Source: Mycolicibacterium xanthum (lineage in GTDB: Bacteria; Actinomycetota; Actinomycetes; Mycobacteriales; Mycobacteriaceae). From it: a DNA stretch of 64,000 nucleotides. Each line of letters starts with the position of its first letter. Positions within the stretch are counted from its first letter, which is position 1. Location: NCBI RefSeq assembly GCF_019710635.1, contig NZ_JAIFZS010000038.1, positions 80,725 through 144,724 on the forward strand, given 5' to 3'. This document shows positions 55,028-63,975 of this stretch, one piece after another. The notes under the pieces were generated by a model. It had not been told where the DNA came from and ran no database searches. It saw only the letters and a program-made list of their open reading frames with translations. A program made the translations under genes and the position numbers.

Positions 55028-56089
55028 TCAGCCGCCGGCCCGTCCCTTGCCCGGCGCTGCCTTCCCGCTGATCAGCGGCAGGTCCAGATAGGTGGCGATG
55101 CCGGGCGCCGCCGCACACACCGCGGGCACCGAGTTGACGCAGTGCGCGGCGGTGCCGACCACGCCGGACTCCGGCCCCTCCCCACCCACCTCGGACTGGA
55201 ATCCCTTGACCGACACGGTGAAATCCGGGTTGCCGCGGACCTCCATCTCGTAGCGCTGCCCCGCCGGACCGAACGACCACGCGGGGTCGAGACCGTCCTC
55301 GCCCATCAACCAGTTCACCGTCACCCGCACCACCGGCTCGCCGTCGACCAGCGCCTCCCAGTGGAACTTGCGACCGGCCACCTGCCCGGGCTCGATGGGG
55401 CCCATCGGCGAATCGATGACCGCGGTGGCGACGGCCACCTCCTGCGTCGCACGCACCTTAGGGTCGGCGGCGAACCCCAACTGGTCGACGCACATCCGCA
55501 CGGCCTGGATGAACCCGGCGTCGAGCATCTTCTGCATCGGCCCGGTCAACGCCCTGTCCGGCGTCTCACCGAACCCCATCACATGGCGCAGCACGTCGGG
55601 CGCGTGGTAGGTGCGCAGATCGGAGAACTCCTCGGCGCGCACGAACGTGACCCCGGTCGACATCGCCGAGAGCATCAGCGGGAACTTCTCACTGATCCCG
55701 CCGGGCGCGATACCGGTGCCGTGCAGTGTGGCGTTGCCCGCCAGCGCCGCCTCCCGCAACGGGGCGCCACTGCGCTCGCTGGGGTAGAGCCACCCCACCG
55801 GGGTCACGACGTTCTTGCCCGACCGCAGCAGCGCCACCACCTCGTCTTGAACACCCATCAGCGGCGTGTAGATCACCGCGTCCGCCTCCAGCGCCAGAAT
55901 CTCGTCCACGCTGCCGGTGGCGGCCACACCCAGCGGTTCGGTGCCGACGAGTTCTCCCACGTCGCGGCCGGCCTTGGCCGGGGAGTGCACCCAGCAGCCG
56001 ACCAGTTCGAGGTCCGGATGCTCCAGCAGCCCTTTGACGGCGGCCACGCCCACGCCTCCGGTCGCCCACTGCACGACCCGCAACGTCAT
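55028..56089 (-). CDS. DapB-like NAD(P)-dependent dehydrogenase (Rv1059-like)
   Basis: A 353-residue protein with N-terminal Rossmann loop QWATGGVGVAAVKG (residues 7-20) in the style of dihydrodipicolinate reductase, followed by a large C-terminal domain (GIAPGGISEKFPL, then HWEALVDGEPVVRVTV). Mycobacteria have many such paralogues, some in steroid or lipid clusters; none of the DapB catalytic His signature is clear, so lysine synthesis is unlikely. I chose ATG 56089, because upstream codons run into a KstR-like palindrome. First gene of a five-gene unit. Confidence 0.85.
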   Translation of the reverse strand: MTLRVVQWATGGVGVAAVKGLLEHPDLELVGCWVHSPAKAGRDVGELVGTEPLGVAATGSVDEILALEADAVIYTPLMGVQDEVVALLRSGKNVVTPVGWLYPSERSGAPLREAALAGNATLHGTGIAPGGISEKFPLMLSAMSTGVTFVRAEEFSDLRTYHAPDVLRHVMGFGETPDRALTGPMQKMLDAGFIQAVRMCVDQLGFAADPKVRATQEVAVATAVIDSPMGPIEPGQVAGRKFHWEALVDGEPVVRVTVNWLMGEDGLDPAWSFGPAGQRYEMEVRGNPDFTVSVKGFQSEVGGEGPESGVVGTAAHCVNSVPAVCAAAPGIATYLDLPLISGKAAPGKGRAGG

Positions 56090-56113
56090 GTCCTCATCCT
56101 CCCGGGGCCGAAC

Positions 56114-56127
56114 TGGAACATGTTCTA
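56114..56127. promoter_or_regulatory. KstR-like operator upstream of the Rv1059-like operon
   Basis: TGGAACATGTTCTA fits TnnAACnnGTTnnA and lies 25 bp upstream of ATG 56089, between that gene and the divergent kinase gene. Related TetR operators share the AAC-GTT core, so assignment to KstR is not certain. Confidence 0.55.
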
Positions 56128-56210
56128 CCCACATGTACACCAGCGTCGGGCCGGTGCGACGTCAAAACCGTCAACCGGTTGGTGGTGTACGAAGGCGCGC
56201 GCCCCATTAG

Positions 56211-56236
56211 GGTGTGTTCGCGGTAGAAAACACACC
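56211..56236. promoter_or_regulatory. Inverted repeat before the Ser/Thr kinase gene
   Basis: GGTGTGTT (56211-56218) and AACACACC (56229-56236) are perfect complements around ten bases, ending two bases before the GAGGAG ribosome site. It could be an operator or an mRNA hairpin next to the start region. Confidence 0.45.
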
Positions 56237-56248
56237 TGAGGAGCACCG

Positions 56249-58099
56249 ATGAGCAACCCCAACCGGGAGTCCCGCGTCGGCTCTCAGATCGGCCCCTACC
56301 GGTTGCGCCGACTACTGGGCAAAGGAGGCATGGGTGAGGTCTACGAGGCCGAAGACACCGCCAAGGACCGCATCGTGGCACTGAAATTGTTGCCCGAGGC
56401 CGTCTCCCACGATCCCGTGTTCCGCAAGCGGCTGCAGCGCGAGGCGCATTCGGCGGGCCGGCTTCAGGAGCCGCACGTGGTGCCGATCCACGACTACGGC
56501 GAGATGGACGGGCTGCTGTTCGTCGACATGCGGATGATCGACGGCACCGATCTGCGCAAAATGCTGCGGGAACAGGGCCCGCTGGGCCCGGCCCGCGCGG
56601 TGGCCATCGTCCGGCAGGTCGCTTCGGCACTCGACGCCGCCCATGCCGACGGCATCATGCACCGCGACGTCAAGCCGGAGAACATCCTCATCACCGGCGA
56701 CGACTTCGCCTACCTGGTGGATTTCGGCATCGCCAACGCGGTCACCGACGAGAAGCTCACCCAATTGGGCACCGCGGTGGGGACCTACGCCTACATGGCC
56801 CCCGAGCGGTTCGGCTCCGACGAGGTCGATCAACGGGCCGACGTCTACGCGCTGACCTGTGTGCTGCACGAGTGCCTGACCGGGTCCCAGCCGTTCCCCG
56901 GGGACAGCGTCAGCGTCGTCATCACCTCGCACCTCACCAAGCCCCCGCCGCGGCCCAGCCAGATGCGCGCGAGCGTGCCCGGCGCGCTCGACGAGGTCGT
57001 GGCGCGTGGCATGGCCAAGCGCCCGGAGGATCGCTACGCGACCGCAGGCGAGTTGGCCGACGCCGCGACACAGGCGCTGTCTCGCCCGGAACAGGACCAG
57101 GCCGCGACGATCCTGGCACGCAGCGAGTCCGCCACGGTGCCGGCCATGGCGATGGCGCCGCTTGCGGCACATGCCTTCGCGGCGACCCCGCCGCCGTTCG
57201 GGGCGGCGACCCCGCCACCGTCGGGCTCGGGCCCGCCACCGTTCGGGGCCAACCCGCCGCCCCCGTCAGGGCCGACCCCGCCTCCGTTCGGGACCAACCC
57301 GCCACCACCGCCACCCGGCGGGAACTATCCCCCGCCACCACCGCCACCCGGCGGGAACTATCCCCCGCCACCGCCCGCCACCCAGCCGGGCTACCCCGTC
57401 CAGCCGCCACCGGGTGGCCCGCCACCCGGATGGCCGCCGCAGGGCCAACCCCCCGGCGGCGGAGGCGGCAACCGGGGCCTGCTGATCGCCCTGTTGGCCG
57501 CCGCGGCGGTGTTCGTGGTGGTGCTGGGCGGCCTGGGCGTGTGGTGGCTGGTCAAGCCCGACAACACCGCGTCCGGACCGGTGACCAGCAGTGCCACCAG
57601 CACGACGACGACCACGTCGCGCGAGCCGGAGCCCACCCGCCGGACCCGGACCACCACCACGACCCCGCCGCCGGACGAATCCTTCAACGACCAACTGATG
57701 GGCTCGTTGTCGATCGGCCACGACAGCTCCAACTGCGCGCCGGTCAACCCGCCTGCCGGAGCCGCTCTGGCGACGGTGGACTGCGACCAGACCACGATGC
57801 CCGGTGGGCCGGCGAACACCCGCTACTCGTTGTTCGGCGACCAGCAGACGCTGGACGAGAACTTCGACGGCGCAATCGAAGTGAACGACGAACTGCTGGA
57901 ATGCCCCGGCAGCGGCATCGAGTCACCGACAACCTGGCACTACACCGAGACACCCGATCAGGTGGCCGGCCAGATCGCCTGTGGCACCTACGAGGGCCGA
58001 GCCGATCTGGTGTGGACCAACAACGACGCGCTGATACTCGCCGACGCGCAGGGACCCGACCTCGCATCGATACACGATTGGTGGCTGCAGTTCGGCTGA
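56249..58099 (+). CDS. Membrane-spanning Ser/Thr protein kinase (Pkn family)
   Basis: A 616-residue eukaryotic-type kinase. The catalytic domain (about 15-275) has [13 protein letters not shown], Lys46, HRDVKPEN with Asp140, DFG with Asp158 and APERF. A Pro-rich juxtamembrane linker (315-400) contains tandem [11 protein letters not shown] repeats. One transmembrane helix lies at about 410-434. The extracellular part (440-616) is Thr-rich and then folded, with four cysteines likely forming two disulfides, in the style of the PknE/PknF/PknH sensor domains. The ligand is unknown. GAGGAG precedes ATG 56249. Confidence 0.93.
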   Translation: MSNPNRESRVGSQIGPYRLRRLLGKGGMGEVYEAEDTAKDRIVALKLLPEAVSHDPVFRKRLQREAHSAGRLQEPHVVPIHDYGEMDGLLFVDMRMIDGTDLRKMLREQGPLGPARAVAIVRQVASALDAAHADGIMHRDVKPENILITGDDFAYLVDFGIANAVTDEKLTQLGTAVGTYAYMAPERFGSDEVDQRADVYALTCVLHECLTGSQPFPGDSVSVVITSHLTKPPPRPSQMRASVPGALDEVVARGMAKRPEDRYATAGELADAATQALSRPEQDQAATILARSESATVPAMAMAPLAAHAFAATPPPFGAATPPPSGSGPPPFGANPPPPSGPTPPPFGTNPPPPPPGGNYPPPPPPPGGNYPPPPPATQPGYPVQPPPGGPPPGWPPQGQPPGGGGGNRGLLIALLAAAAVFVVVLGGLGVWWLVKPDNTASGPVTSSATSTTTTTSREPEPTRRTRTTTTTPPPDESFNDQLMGSLSIGHDSSNCAPVNPPAGAALATVDCDQTTMPGGPANTRYSLFGDQQTLDENFDGAIEVNDELLECPGSGIESPTTWHYTETPDQVAGQIACGTYEGRADLVWTNNDALILADAQGPDLASIHDWWLQFG

Positions 58100-58148
58100 C
58101 CGGCGCGGTACGTTGCTGGTGACCGCACCGCAGCGAAGGGATGGATCC

Positions 58149-59435
58149 ATGGGCCGGGTGTTCGTGATCGGCGTAGGCATGACGAAGTTCGAGAAGCCGG
58201 GCGGACGCGCAGCTCGCGGAGCGGACCATGGGGCGGGACGCGCAGCTCGCGGAGCGGACCATGGGGCGGGACGCGCAGCTCGCGGAGCGGACCATGGGGC
58301 AGGACGGGAAACCTGGGACTACCCCGAGATGGCCAACGAGTCCGGCACCAAGGCGCTGGCCGACGCGGGCATCGACTACCGCCAGATCGAGCAGGGCTAC
58401 GTCGGGTACGTGGCCGGCGACTCCACCTGCGGTCAGCGCGCCCTCTACGAGCTGGGCATGACCGGCATCCCGATCGTCAACGTCAACAACAACTGCTCGA
58501 CCGGATCGACCGCGCTGTATCTGGGCGCGCAGGCCATCCGCGGCGGGCTGGCCGACTGCGTGCTGGCCCTGGGCTTCGAGAAGATGCAGCCCGGCTCACT
58601 CGCCGGCGGCGCCGACGACCGGGAGTCGCCGATGAAGCGGCACATCCTGGCGCTCAACGAGATCGACGAGATGCAGTTTCCGGTCGCACCGTGGATGTTC
58701 GGCGCCGCGGGCCGCGAGCACATGCGCAAGTACGGCACGACTGCCGAGCATTTCGCAAAGATCGGCTACAAGAACCACAGGCATTCGGTGAACAATCCCT
58801 ATGCCCAGTTCCAGGACGAGTACACCCTCGACGACATCCTGGCCGCCAAGATGATCTCCGAGCCGCTGACCAAGCTGCAGTGCTCACCGACCTCCGACGG
58901 GTCGGCGGCGGTGGTGCTCGCCAGCGAGGACTTCGTCGCGCGCCATGATCTGGCCGGGCAGGCCGTCGAGATCGTCGGGCAGGCGATGACCACCGACTTC
59001 GCGTCGACCTTCGACGGCAGCGCCGCCAACATCATCGGCCATGACATGAACGTGCAGGCGGCGCAGAAGGTTTACCACCAGTCCGGGCTCGGCCCGGAGG
59101 ACTTCCAGGTGATCGAGCTGCACGACTGCTTCTCGGCCAACGAGCTACTCCTCTACGAAGCCCTCGGCCTGTGCGGGCCCGGCGAAGCTCCCAAGCTGAT
59201 CGACGACGACGAGACCACCTACGGCGGACGCTGGGTGGTCAACCCGTCGGGTGGCCTGATCTCGAAGGGGCACCCGCTCGGCGCCACCGGCCTGGCGCAG
59301 TGCAGCGAGCTGACCTGGCAGCTGCGCGGCACCGCGGACAAACGGCAGGTTGACGGTGTCACCGCCGCCCTGCAGCACAACATCGGGCTGGGCGGCGCCG
59401 CGGTCGTCACCGCCTACCGGCGCGCCGAGCGCTGA
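58149..59435 (+). CDS. SCP-x-type thiolase (lipid-transfer protein) with 33-bp repeat insertion
   Basis: A thiolase-fold protein of the sterol-carrier-protein-x group, linked to beta-oxidation of branched or sterol side-chain acyl-CoAs. Conserved parts: [15 protein letters not shown] (residues 4-18), NNNCSTGST with Cys116, HDCFSANE and [20 protein letters not shown]. Between G18 and the family segment RETWDYP lie three copies of [11 protein letters not shown] (residues 19-51) that homologues lack. The frame is preserved, so a 428-residue protein is expected, against 395 without the insert. ATG 58149 is used; GAAGGGAT lies upstream. Confidence 0.9.
   Translation: MGRVFVIGVGMTKFEKPGGRAARGADHGAGRAARGADHGAGRAARGADHGAGRETWDYPEMANESGTKALADAGIDYRQIEQGYVGYVAGDSTCGQRALYELGMTGIPIVNVNNNCSTGSTALYLGAQAIRGGLADCVLALGFEKMQPGSLAGGADDRESPMKRHILALNEIDEMQFPVAPWMFGAAGREHMRKYGTTAEHFAKIGYKNHRHSVNNPYAQFQDEYTLDDILAAKMISEPLTKLQCSPTSDGSAAVVLASEDFVARHDLAGQAVEIVGQAMTTDFASTFDGSAANIIGHDMNVQAAQKVYHQSGLGPEDFQVIELHDCFSANELLLYEALGLCGPGEAPKLIDDDETTYGGRWVVNPSGGLISKGHPLGATGLAQCSELTWQLRGTADKRQVDGVTAALQHNIGLGGAAVVTAYRRAER
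58203..58301. repeat. Three tandem 33-bp units inside the thiolase gene
   Basis: 58203-58235, 58236-58268 and 58269-58301 are identical except for the last base of the third. The unit starts GGACGCGCAGCTCGCGGAG and ends CCATGGGGCG. The native GGACGGGAAACC follows at 58302. In-frame insertion of 99 bp. Confidence 0.97.
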
Positions 59436-59525
59436 CCGCGGGCCGCCTCCCCTGCCGAGCCGGGAAACGTCAGGACCCCCGGCGGCGATATCAAGGGCAG
59501 GTCGGGCTATCCAGGAGGTTCGGCG

Positions 59526-59882
59526 ATGCGGACGATCGGAATGGCCGCTGCGGCGGCGTCAGCGCTGGTGTGCGGAACGGCGGTCCCCGCCGCCGCCGAT
59601 CCACCCAACCCGCTGGAGGTCATCGAGCAGCTCGAGCTGGCGGGCTACACCGTCAACATCGACCGGATCGGTAGCGCGCCCATCCAGGAGTGCGTGGTGA
59701 CCGGGGTGCGGAACCCGCAGCAGGTGACCGCCCCCGTGCTCATCGTCGACGGCCCCGGCCACCGCGGCGGCCATCACGGCGGCGGCCATCACGACGGCCC
59801 CTTCGACCGGCGCGGCGATCTGGATGTCGTGGAGGTGGTGGTGCACCAGTCGATCTCGGTCTCGCTGGACTGCACGCGCTGA
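59526..59882 (+). CDS. Small secreted His/Gly-rich protein
   Basis: A 118-residue exported protein with signal peptide MRTIGMAAAAASALVCGTAVPAAADPP (cleavage after AAA-D likely). The mature part has an N-terminal helix (NPLEVIEQLELAGYTVNIDRIG), two cysteines (ECVVTG and LDCTR) suggesting one disulfide, and a His/Gly cluster (GHRGGHHGGGHHDG, residues 78-91) that could bind metal. I recognise the general type of mycobacterial small secreted proteins but no function. Strong AGGAGG lies upstream of ATG 59526. Confidence 0.8.
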   Translation: MRTIGMAAAAASALVCGTAVPAAADPPNPLEVIEQLELAGYTVNIDRIGSAPIQECVVTGVRNPQQVTAPVLIVDGPGHRGGHHGGGHHDGPFDRRGDLDVVEVVVHQSISVSLDCTR

Positions 59883-59900
59883 CTTTCCCCGGCACACGGA

Positions 59901-59933
59901 AAGACCCGGCCGGGGATCATCCGGCCGGGTCTT
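59901..59933. terminator. Bidirectional hairpin terminator
   Basis: Perfect 13-bp arms (59901-59913 and 59921-59933) with a 7-base loop between the convergent secreted-protein and dctA genes. The arms begin with AA and end with TT, giving a short U-run in each direction. Confidence 0.8.
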
Positions 59934-59945
59934 CCTGTCCGCGCC

Positions 59946-61334
59946 CTACACCGCCGCAGGGACTTTCTCCTGCACCGGCTCTTCGACGCGGGAGCCGTGC
60001 CCGTCATCGAGCATCGTCAGCTCGTCGAACGGATCCTTGCCCGCCAGAACCGAATTGACCTTCTCCCGGTCGACGGTCTTGGTCCACGACCCGACCAGCA
60101 GGGTGGCCACCGCATTCCCGGAGAAGTTGGTCAGCGCGCGAGCCTCCGACATGAACCGGTCGATCCCCACGATCAGGCCGACCCCGTCGAGCAGGTCGGG
60201 CCGATGCGCCTGCAGCCCGCCGGCCAGCGTGGCCAGGCCCGCGCCGGTCACACCCGCAGCGCCCTTGGAGGCCACGATCATGAACACCAGCAGGCCGATC
60301 TGCTCGCCGAGGGACAGCGGATCGCCGAGCGCCCCGGCGATGAACAGCGACGCCATCGTCAGATAGATGGCGGTCCCGTCCAGGTTGAACGAGTAGCCGG
60401 TGGGAACCACGACGCCGACCGTCGAGCGGTCCACGCCGAGATGTTCCATCTTGGCGATCAGCCTCGGCAGCGCGGACTCCGACGACGACGTCGACACGAT
60501 CAGCAGGTACTCGCGGGCCAGGTAGCGGACCAACTTGAAGATCGACACGCCCGACACCACCCGGAGCAGCGACCCCAGCACACCGAACACGAAGATCGTG
60601 CAGGTCAGATAGAAGCCCAGCATCAGGGTCAGCAGCTGGCCGACCGCCGCCCAGCCGGTCTGGCCGACCACGTTGGCGATCGCGCCGAACGCGCCGATCG
60701 GCGCCAGCCACAGGATCATCACCAGCACCTTGAACACCAGCTTCTGCAGATGCTCGACACCACGCAGGATCGGCTGACCGGCCGATCCCAGCCCCTGCAG
60801 CGCGAAGCCGACCAGCAGCGCGACGAACAGGGCCTGCAGCACGCTGCCCGCGGTGAGCGCCGAGAACAGCGACGTCGGGATGATGCCCTGCACGAAGTCG
60901 AGCAGACCGCCGGCCTCGTGCGCCGTATCGGCCAGTTCGGCACCCTTACCCGCCGCGCTCTCCGACAGATGTATGCCGGTGCCGGGGTGCAGCAGATTGC
61001 CGACCAGCAGACCGATCGCCAGCGCGAACGTCGACATCGCCAGGAAGTACACGAATGCCAGCCCGCCGACCTTGCCGACGGTGGCGGCCTTGCGGACCGA
61101 CCCGATGCCCAACACGATCGTGCAGAAGATGACCGGCGCGATCATCATCTTGATCAGCGCGACGAACATGGTGCCCAGCACACCGATGCTCTTGCCCACC
61201 TCGGGGGCGAGGATCCCGACGCCGACGCCGGCGACGACCGCCACGATGACGGCGATGTAGAGCCAGTGGGTGCGGTCGCGCCGCTTGGGCGCTTCGGGCG
61301 GCTGCGGCGCCGGCCTGTCCATCTTGATCGTCAT
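59946..61334 (-). CDS. dctA: C4-dicarboxylate:cation symporter
   Basis: A 462-residue transporter of the DAACS family (DctA/GltP) that takes up succinate, fumarate and malate with H+ or Na+. Eight hydrophobic segments are visible, with the re-entrant hairpin STSSSESALPRLIAKME and the substrate site VVPTGYSFNLDGTAIYL (NxDGT). The C-terminal tail is hydrophilic. It is divergent from a CitA/DcuS-type sensor kinase gene across 121 bp, the common layout for ligand-induced dicarboxylate uptake. Confidence 0.93.
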   Translation of the reverse strand: MTIKMDRPAPQPPEAPKRRDRTHWLYIAVIVAVVAGVGVGILAPEVGKSIGVLGTMFVALIKMMIAPVIFCTIVLGIGSVRKAATVGKVGGLAFVYFLAMSTFALAIGLLVGNLLHPGTGIHLSESAAGKGAELADTAHEAGGLLDFVQGIIPTSLFSALTAGSVLQALFVALLVGFALQGLGSAGQPILRGVEHLQKLVFKVLVMILWLAPIGAFGAIANVVGQTGWAAVGQLLTLMLGFYLTCTIFVFGVLGSLLRVVSGVSIFKLVRYLAREYLLIVSTSSSESALPRLIAKMEHLGVDRSTVGVVVPTGYSFNLDGTAIYLTMASLFIAGALGDPLSLGEQIGLLVFMIVASKGAAGVTGAGLATLAGGLQAHRPDLLDGVGLIVGIDRFMSEARALTNFSGNAVATLLVGSWTKTVDREKVNSVLAGKDPFDELTMLDDGHGSRVEEPVQEKVPAAV

Positions 61335-61455
61335 GGTGACTGTCCTTCCGACTCGGGGTGGCGAAGTGGTCTGAAAGGATGGTCGACCAGGGCGTGAGCC
61401 AGGTCACGCTTTAGTTCATTTCGTTCAGGACCGGTCAGGCGGAGGTGCACGACAG

Positions 61456-63048
61456 ATGCGACGCGCGCGACCCCAGGGCGGCCTCGGCGCGTGGCCGCGC
61501 TCGCTGGCCGGCCAGGCGATCGCGCTGCAGATCCTGGTGATCACGCTGATCGTCGTCGCGGGCAGTGCCCTGGCGGTCCTGGACGCGCGCCGCGACGGCG
61601 ATGCCGCGGCGCGCCAGCAGGTGCTGGGCATCGCCACGGCCCTGGCCGATGCACCGTCGACCGCCCAGGCGATCGAATCGGGCCGGGCCACCGAGGTCCT
61701 GCAGCCGGTGACCGAGGCGGTGCGCACGCACACCGACATCGCGTTCATCACGATCATGGCGCCCGACCGGACCCGGTTCACCCACACCGACCCGGCGCAG
61801 ATCGGTGCCCCCTACATCGGCACCATCGAGCCTGCGCTGCGCGGCGAGACGTTCACCGAGGTCTACACCGGGACGCTGGGCCCGTCGATCCGCGCGGTCG
61901 CCCCGGTGCGCAACTCGTCGGGCGACATCGTCGGCCTGGTGTCGGCGGGCATCCTGCAGCAGAGCCTGGCCGAGCAGTGGCGCGCCCAGTGGCCGGCCAT
62001 CGCCGCGGTGAGCCTTGCCGCCCTTGCCGTTTCGTCCGTCGGGGTGTGGGCAATCCGGCGCCGGCTGCTGCGCCAGACGCGCGGCCTGCGGCCCGACGAG
62101 CTGCGGGTGATGTACGAGCACCACGATGCGATCCTGCATTCGGTGTCCGAGGGGTTGATCGTGCTCGACACCGACGGGGTGGCCCTGGTAAACGACGAGG
62201 CCCGTCGGCTGCTGGCGTTGCCGGCGGGCGAGGTGACGCGCGCGGACCTCCCGGAGTTCCTCCGCACGTTCAACCCGGGCGCCCGCGACGAGATCCACCT
62301 GACCGACGACCGGGTCCTCGTCGTCAACCGTTCCCCGGTGCACGACCCCCACGACGCACGCACCCACGCCACCGAGGTGGTCACCATCCGCGACCGCACC
62401 GAATTGCAGGGCGCGCTGGGCGAACTCAACTCGCTGAAGGTGCTCACCGACTCGCTGCGGGCGCAGGCCCACGAGGCCGCCAACAAGCTGCACACCATCG
62501 TGACGATGGTGGAGATGGGACGCGCCGACGAGGCGGTCGGCTTCGCCACCCACGAACTCGAGCTGTCCCAACGGCTGGTGGACCGGCTTTCGGGCGCGGT
62601 CGTCGAGCCCGCGCTGGTGGCGCTGTTGCTGGGCAAGACCGCCCAGGCCGACGAGCGTGGCATCGAGCTGACGGTGACCGAGGACACCAGCCTGCCCGCC
62701 GACTCCGACGAACTGCTGCTGACCGGTCAGGAGATGGTCACGGTGCTGGGCAACCTGATCGACAACGCGATGGACGCCTGCGACCGGGCCGACCCATGGG
62801 TGGAGGTGACCGTGAACCAGGACGACCAACGGCTGCTGATCCAAGTCGCCGACAGCGGGGCGGGCATGGACACCGGCACCTTCGAGAAGGCGATGCGGCG
62901 GGGCTACTCGACCAAGACCGGCGCCGACGCCGCACAGCACGGGCTCGGCCTGGCACTGGTGGCCCAGGTCGTCAAGCGCCACCATGGTTCGCTGAGCACC
63001 GACCTGACCTACGGCTCGGTGGTGACGGTCACGGTGGCCGGACCATGA
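61456..63048 (+). CDS. CitA/DcuS-family sensor histidine kinase
   Basis: A 530-residue membrane kinase: transmembrane helices at about 20-42 and 178-200 enclose a PDC (sCache) periplasmic sensor with the family segment FTHTDPAQIG, then a PAS domain (220-320), H-box LRAQAHEAANKLHTI with His339, N-box NLIDNAMDA, and G-boxes DSGAGM and HGLGLALV. It probably senses citrate or C4-dicarboxylates and controls the divergent dctA. Its stop overlaps the response regulator start (ATGA). Confidence 0.93.
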   Translation: MRRARPQGGLGAWPRSLAGQAIALQILVITLIVVAGSALAVLDARRDGDAAARQQVLGIATALADAPSTAQAIESGRATEVLQPVTEAVRTHTDIAFITIMAPDRTRFTHTDPAQIGAPYIGTIEPALRGETFTEVYTGTLGPSIRAVAPVRNSSGDIVGLVSAGILQQSLAEQWRAQWPAIAAVSLAALAVSSVGVWAIRRRLLRQTRGLRPDELRVMYEHHDAILHSVSEGLIVLDTDGVALVNDEARRLLALPAGEVTRADLPEFLRTFNPGARDEIHLTDDRVLVVNRSPVHDPHDARTHATEVVTIRDRTELQGALGELNSLKVLTDSLRAQAHEAANKLHTIVTMVEMGRADEAVGFATHELELSQRLVDRLSGAVVEPALVALLLGKTAQADERGIELTVTEDTSLPADSDELLLTGQEMVTVLGNLIDNAMDACDRADPWVEVTVNQDDQRLLIQVADSGAGMDTGTFEKAMRRGYSTKTGADAAQHGLGLALVAQVVKRHHGSLSTDLTYGSVVTVTVAGP

Positions 63049-63752
63049 TCACCGTTCTCGTCGTCGAGGACGAACCGCTGATCGCCGAGGCCCACCAGGC
63101 TTATCTTGCTCGTCTGCAAGGCTTTTCGGTGGCAGCGGTGGTCCACACCGCCCGCGATGCGATGCGCGCCGCCTCGGAGGCCGCCGCCACCGAGACGCCG
63201 ATCGACCTGGTGTTGCTCGATATCGGGCTGCCCGACGCCAACGGCATCGCGCTGGCCTCGGCATTGTCCGGCCTGCGTCCGACCCCGGACATCATCGCCA
63301 TCACGTCCGAACGCGACCTGGAGATGGTGCGTGCGGCGGTGGGCCACGGCGCGCTGGCGTACTTGTTGAAACCCTTCACCTTCGCCGCGTTCCGGGACCG
63401 CCTCGAGCGCTACCGGCGGTTCCGTGCGGCACTGCCCGCGGGCACCGACGCGGCCAGCCAGGTGGAGGTCGACCGGGCGCTGGCCGAACTACGGGTGGGC
63501 GCGGACCGCACGACGGCCCCCAAGGGTGCCGCCGCGCAGACCAACGACGAGATCGCCAGGGTGGTTCGCGATGCCACGGCGGGCACCGATCACCCGGACG
63601 GCATCACGGCCGACGAGGCGGCCCGGCAGGTCGGGGTGTCGCGGGTAACCGCGTGGCGCTATCTGGAACGGCTCGCCGACGAGGGAACGGTCCGTCGGGC
63701 CACCGATTACGGCAGGGCCGGCAGACCGAAAACCCGCTACGTGTGGAGGTGA
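63045..63752 (+). CDS. Response regulator of the CitB/DcuR family
   Basis: A 235-residue regulator: receiver domain with acidic pair E8/D9, phospho-acceptor Asp59 (LVLLDIGLPD), Thr in ITSER and Lys in LLKPF, then a C-terminal winged-helix DNA-binding part (about 180-232, ITADEAARQVGVSRVTAWRYLERLADEGTV). Coupled to the kinase by an ATGA overlap. The most likely target is the dctA/kinase intergenic region, which holds direct GTTCA repeats. Confidence 0.93.
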   Translation: MITVLVVEDEPLIAEAHQAYLARLQGFSVAAVVHTARDAMRAASEAAATETPIDLVLLDIGLPDANGIALASALSGLRPTPDIIAITSERDLEMVRAAVGHGALAYLLKPFTFAAFRDRLERYRRFRAALPAGTDAASQVEVDRALAELRVGADRTTAPKGAAAQTNDEIARVVRDATAGTDHPDGITADEAARQVGVSRVTAWRYLERLADEGTVRRATDYGRAGRPKTRYVWR

Positions 63753-63801
63753 AGTCGACGTCACCGGCCGCGAGCGCGCGGGAATGCACACGACGCGCCG
63801 T

Positions 63802-63825
63802 GCGCGGGTGTGCCGACACGCGCGC
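63802..63825. terminator. Hairpin after the response regulator
   Basis: Arms 63802-63811 and 63816-63825 pair at nine of ten positions with a 4-base loop, 49 bp after the regulator stop. Plausible terminator without a U-tract. Confidence 0.5.
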
Positions 63826-63834
63826 TAATGGGTC

Positions 63835-63975
63835 TTGATCGGTGTTTCGTTGCCGGGTTTGGAGGCCTTGTCGCGCGACGCTGATTGTGAGCGGCTGGCC
63901 GGTGAGTACTTGCGCGCGCTGGACCTCGAGTCCTATGGCGAGATCGTGCCCCGGCCGGTTGTGGGTTCACCGTAA
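63835..63975 (+). CDS. Short open frame of uncertain status
   Basis: A 46-codon frame from TTG 63835 to TAA 63975 with reasonable codon bias (segments GLEALSRDADCERLAGEYL and RALDLESYGEIVPRP). No ribosome site is visible, and no family is recognised. It could be a small gene, a gene remnant or chance. The remaining 25 bases to the window end hold nothing I can identify. Confidence 0.25.
   Translation: MIGVSLPGLEALSRDADCERLAGEYLRALDLESYGEIVPRPVVGSP

Noticed and set aside
57180..57420. Separate repeat element in the kinase gene
   Set aside because: The repeats encode the Pro-rich juxtamembrane linker common in mycobacterial kinases; no disruption of the gene.
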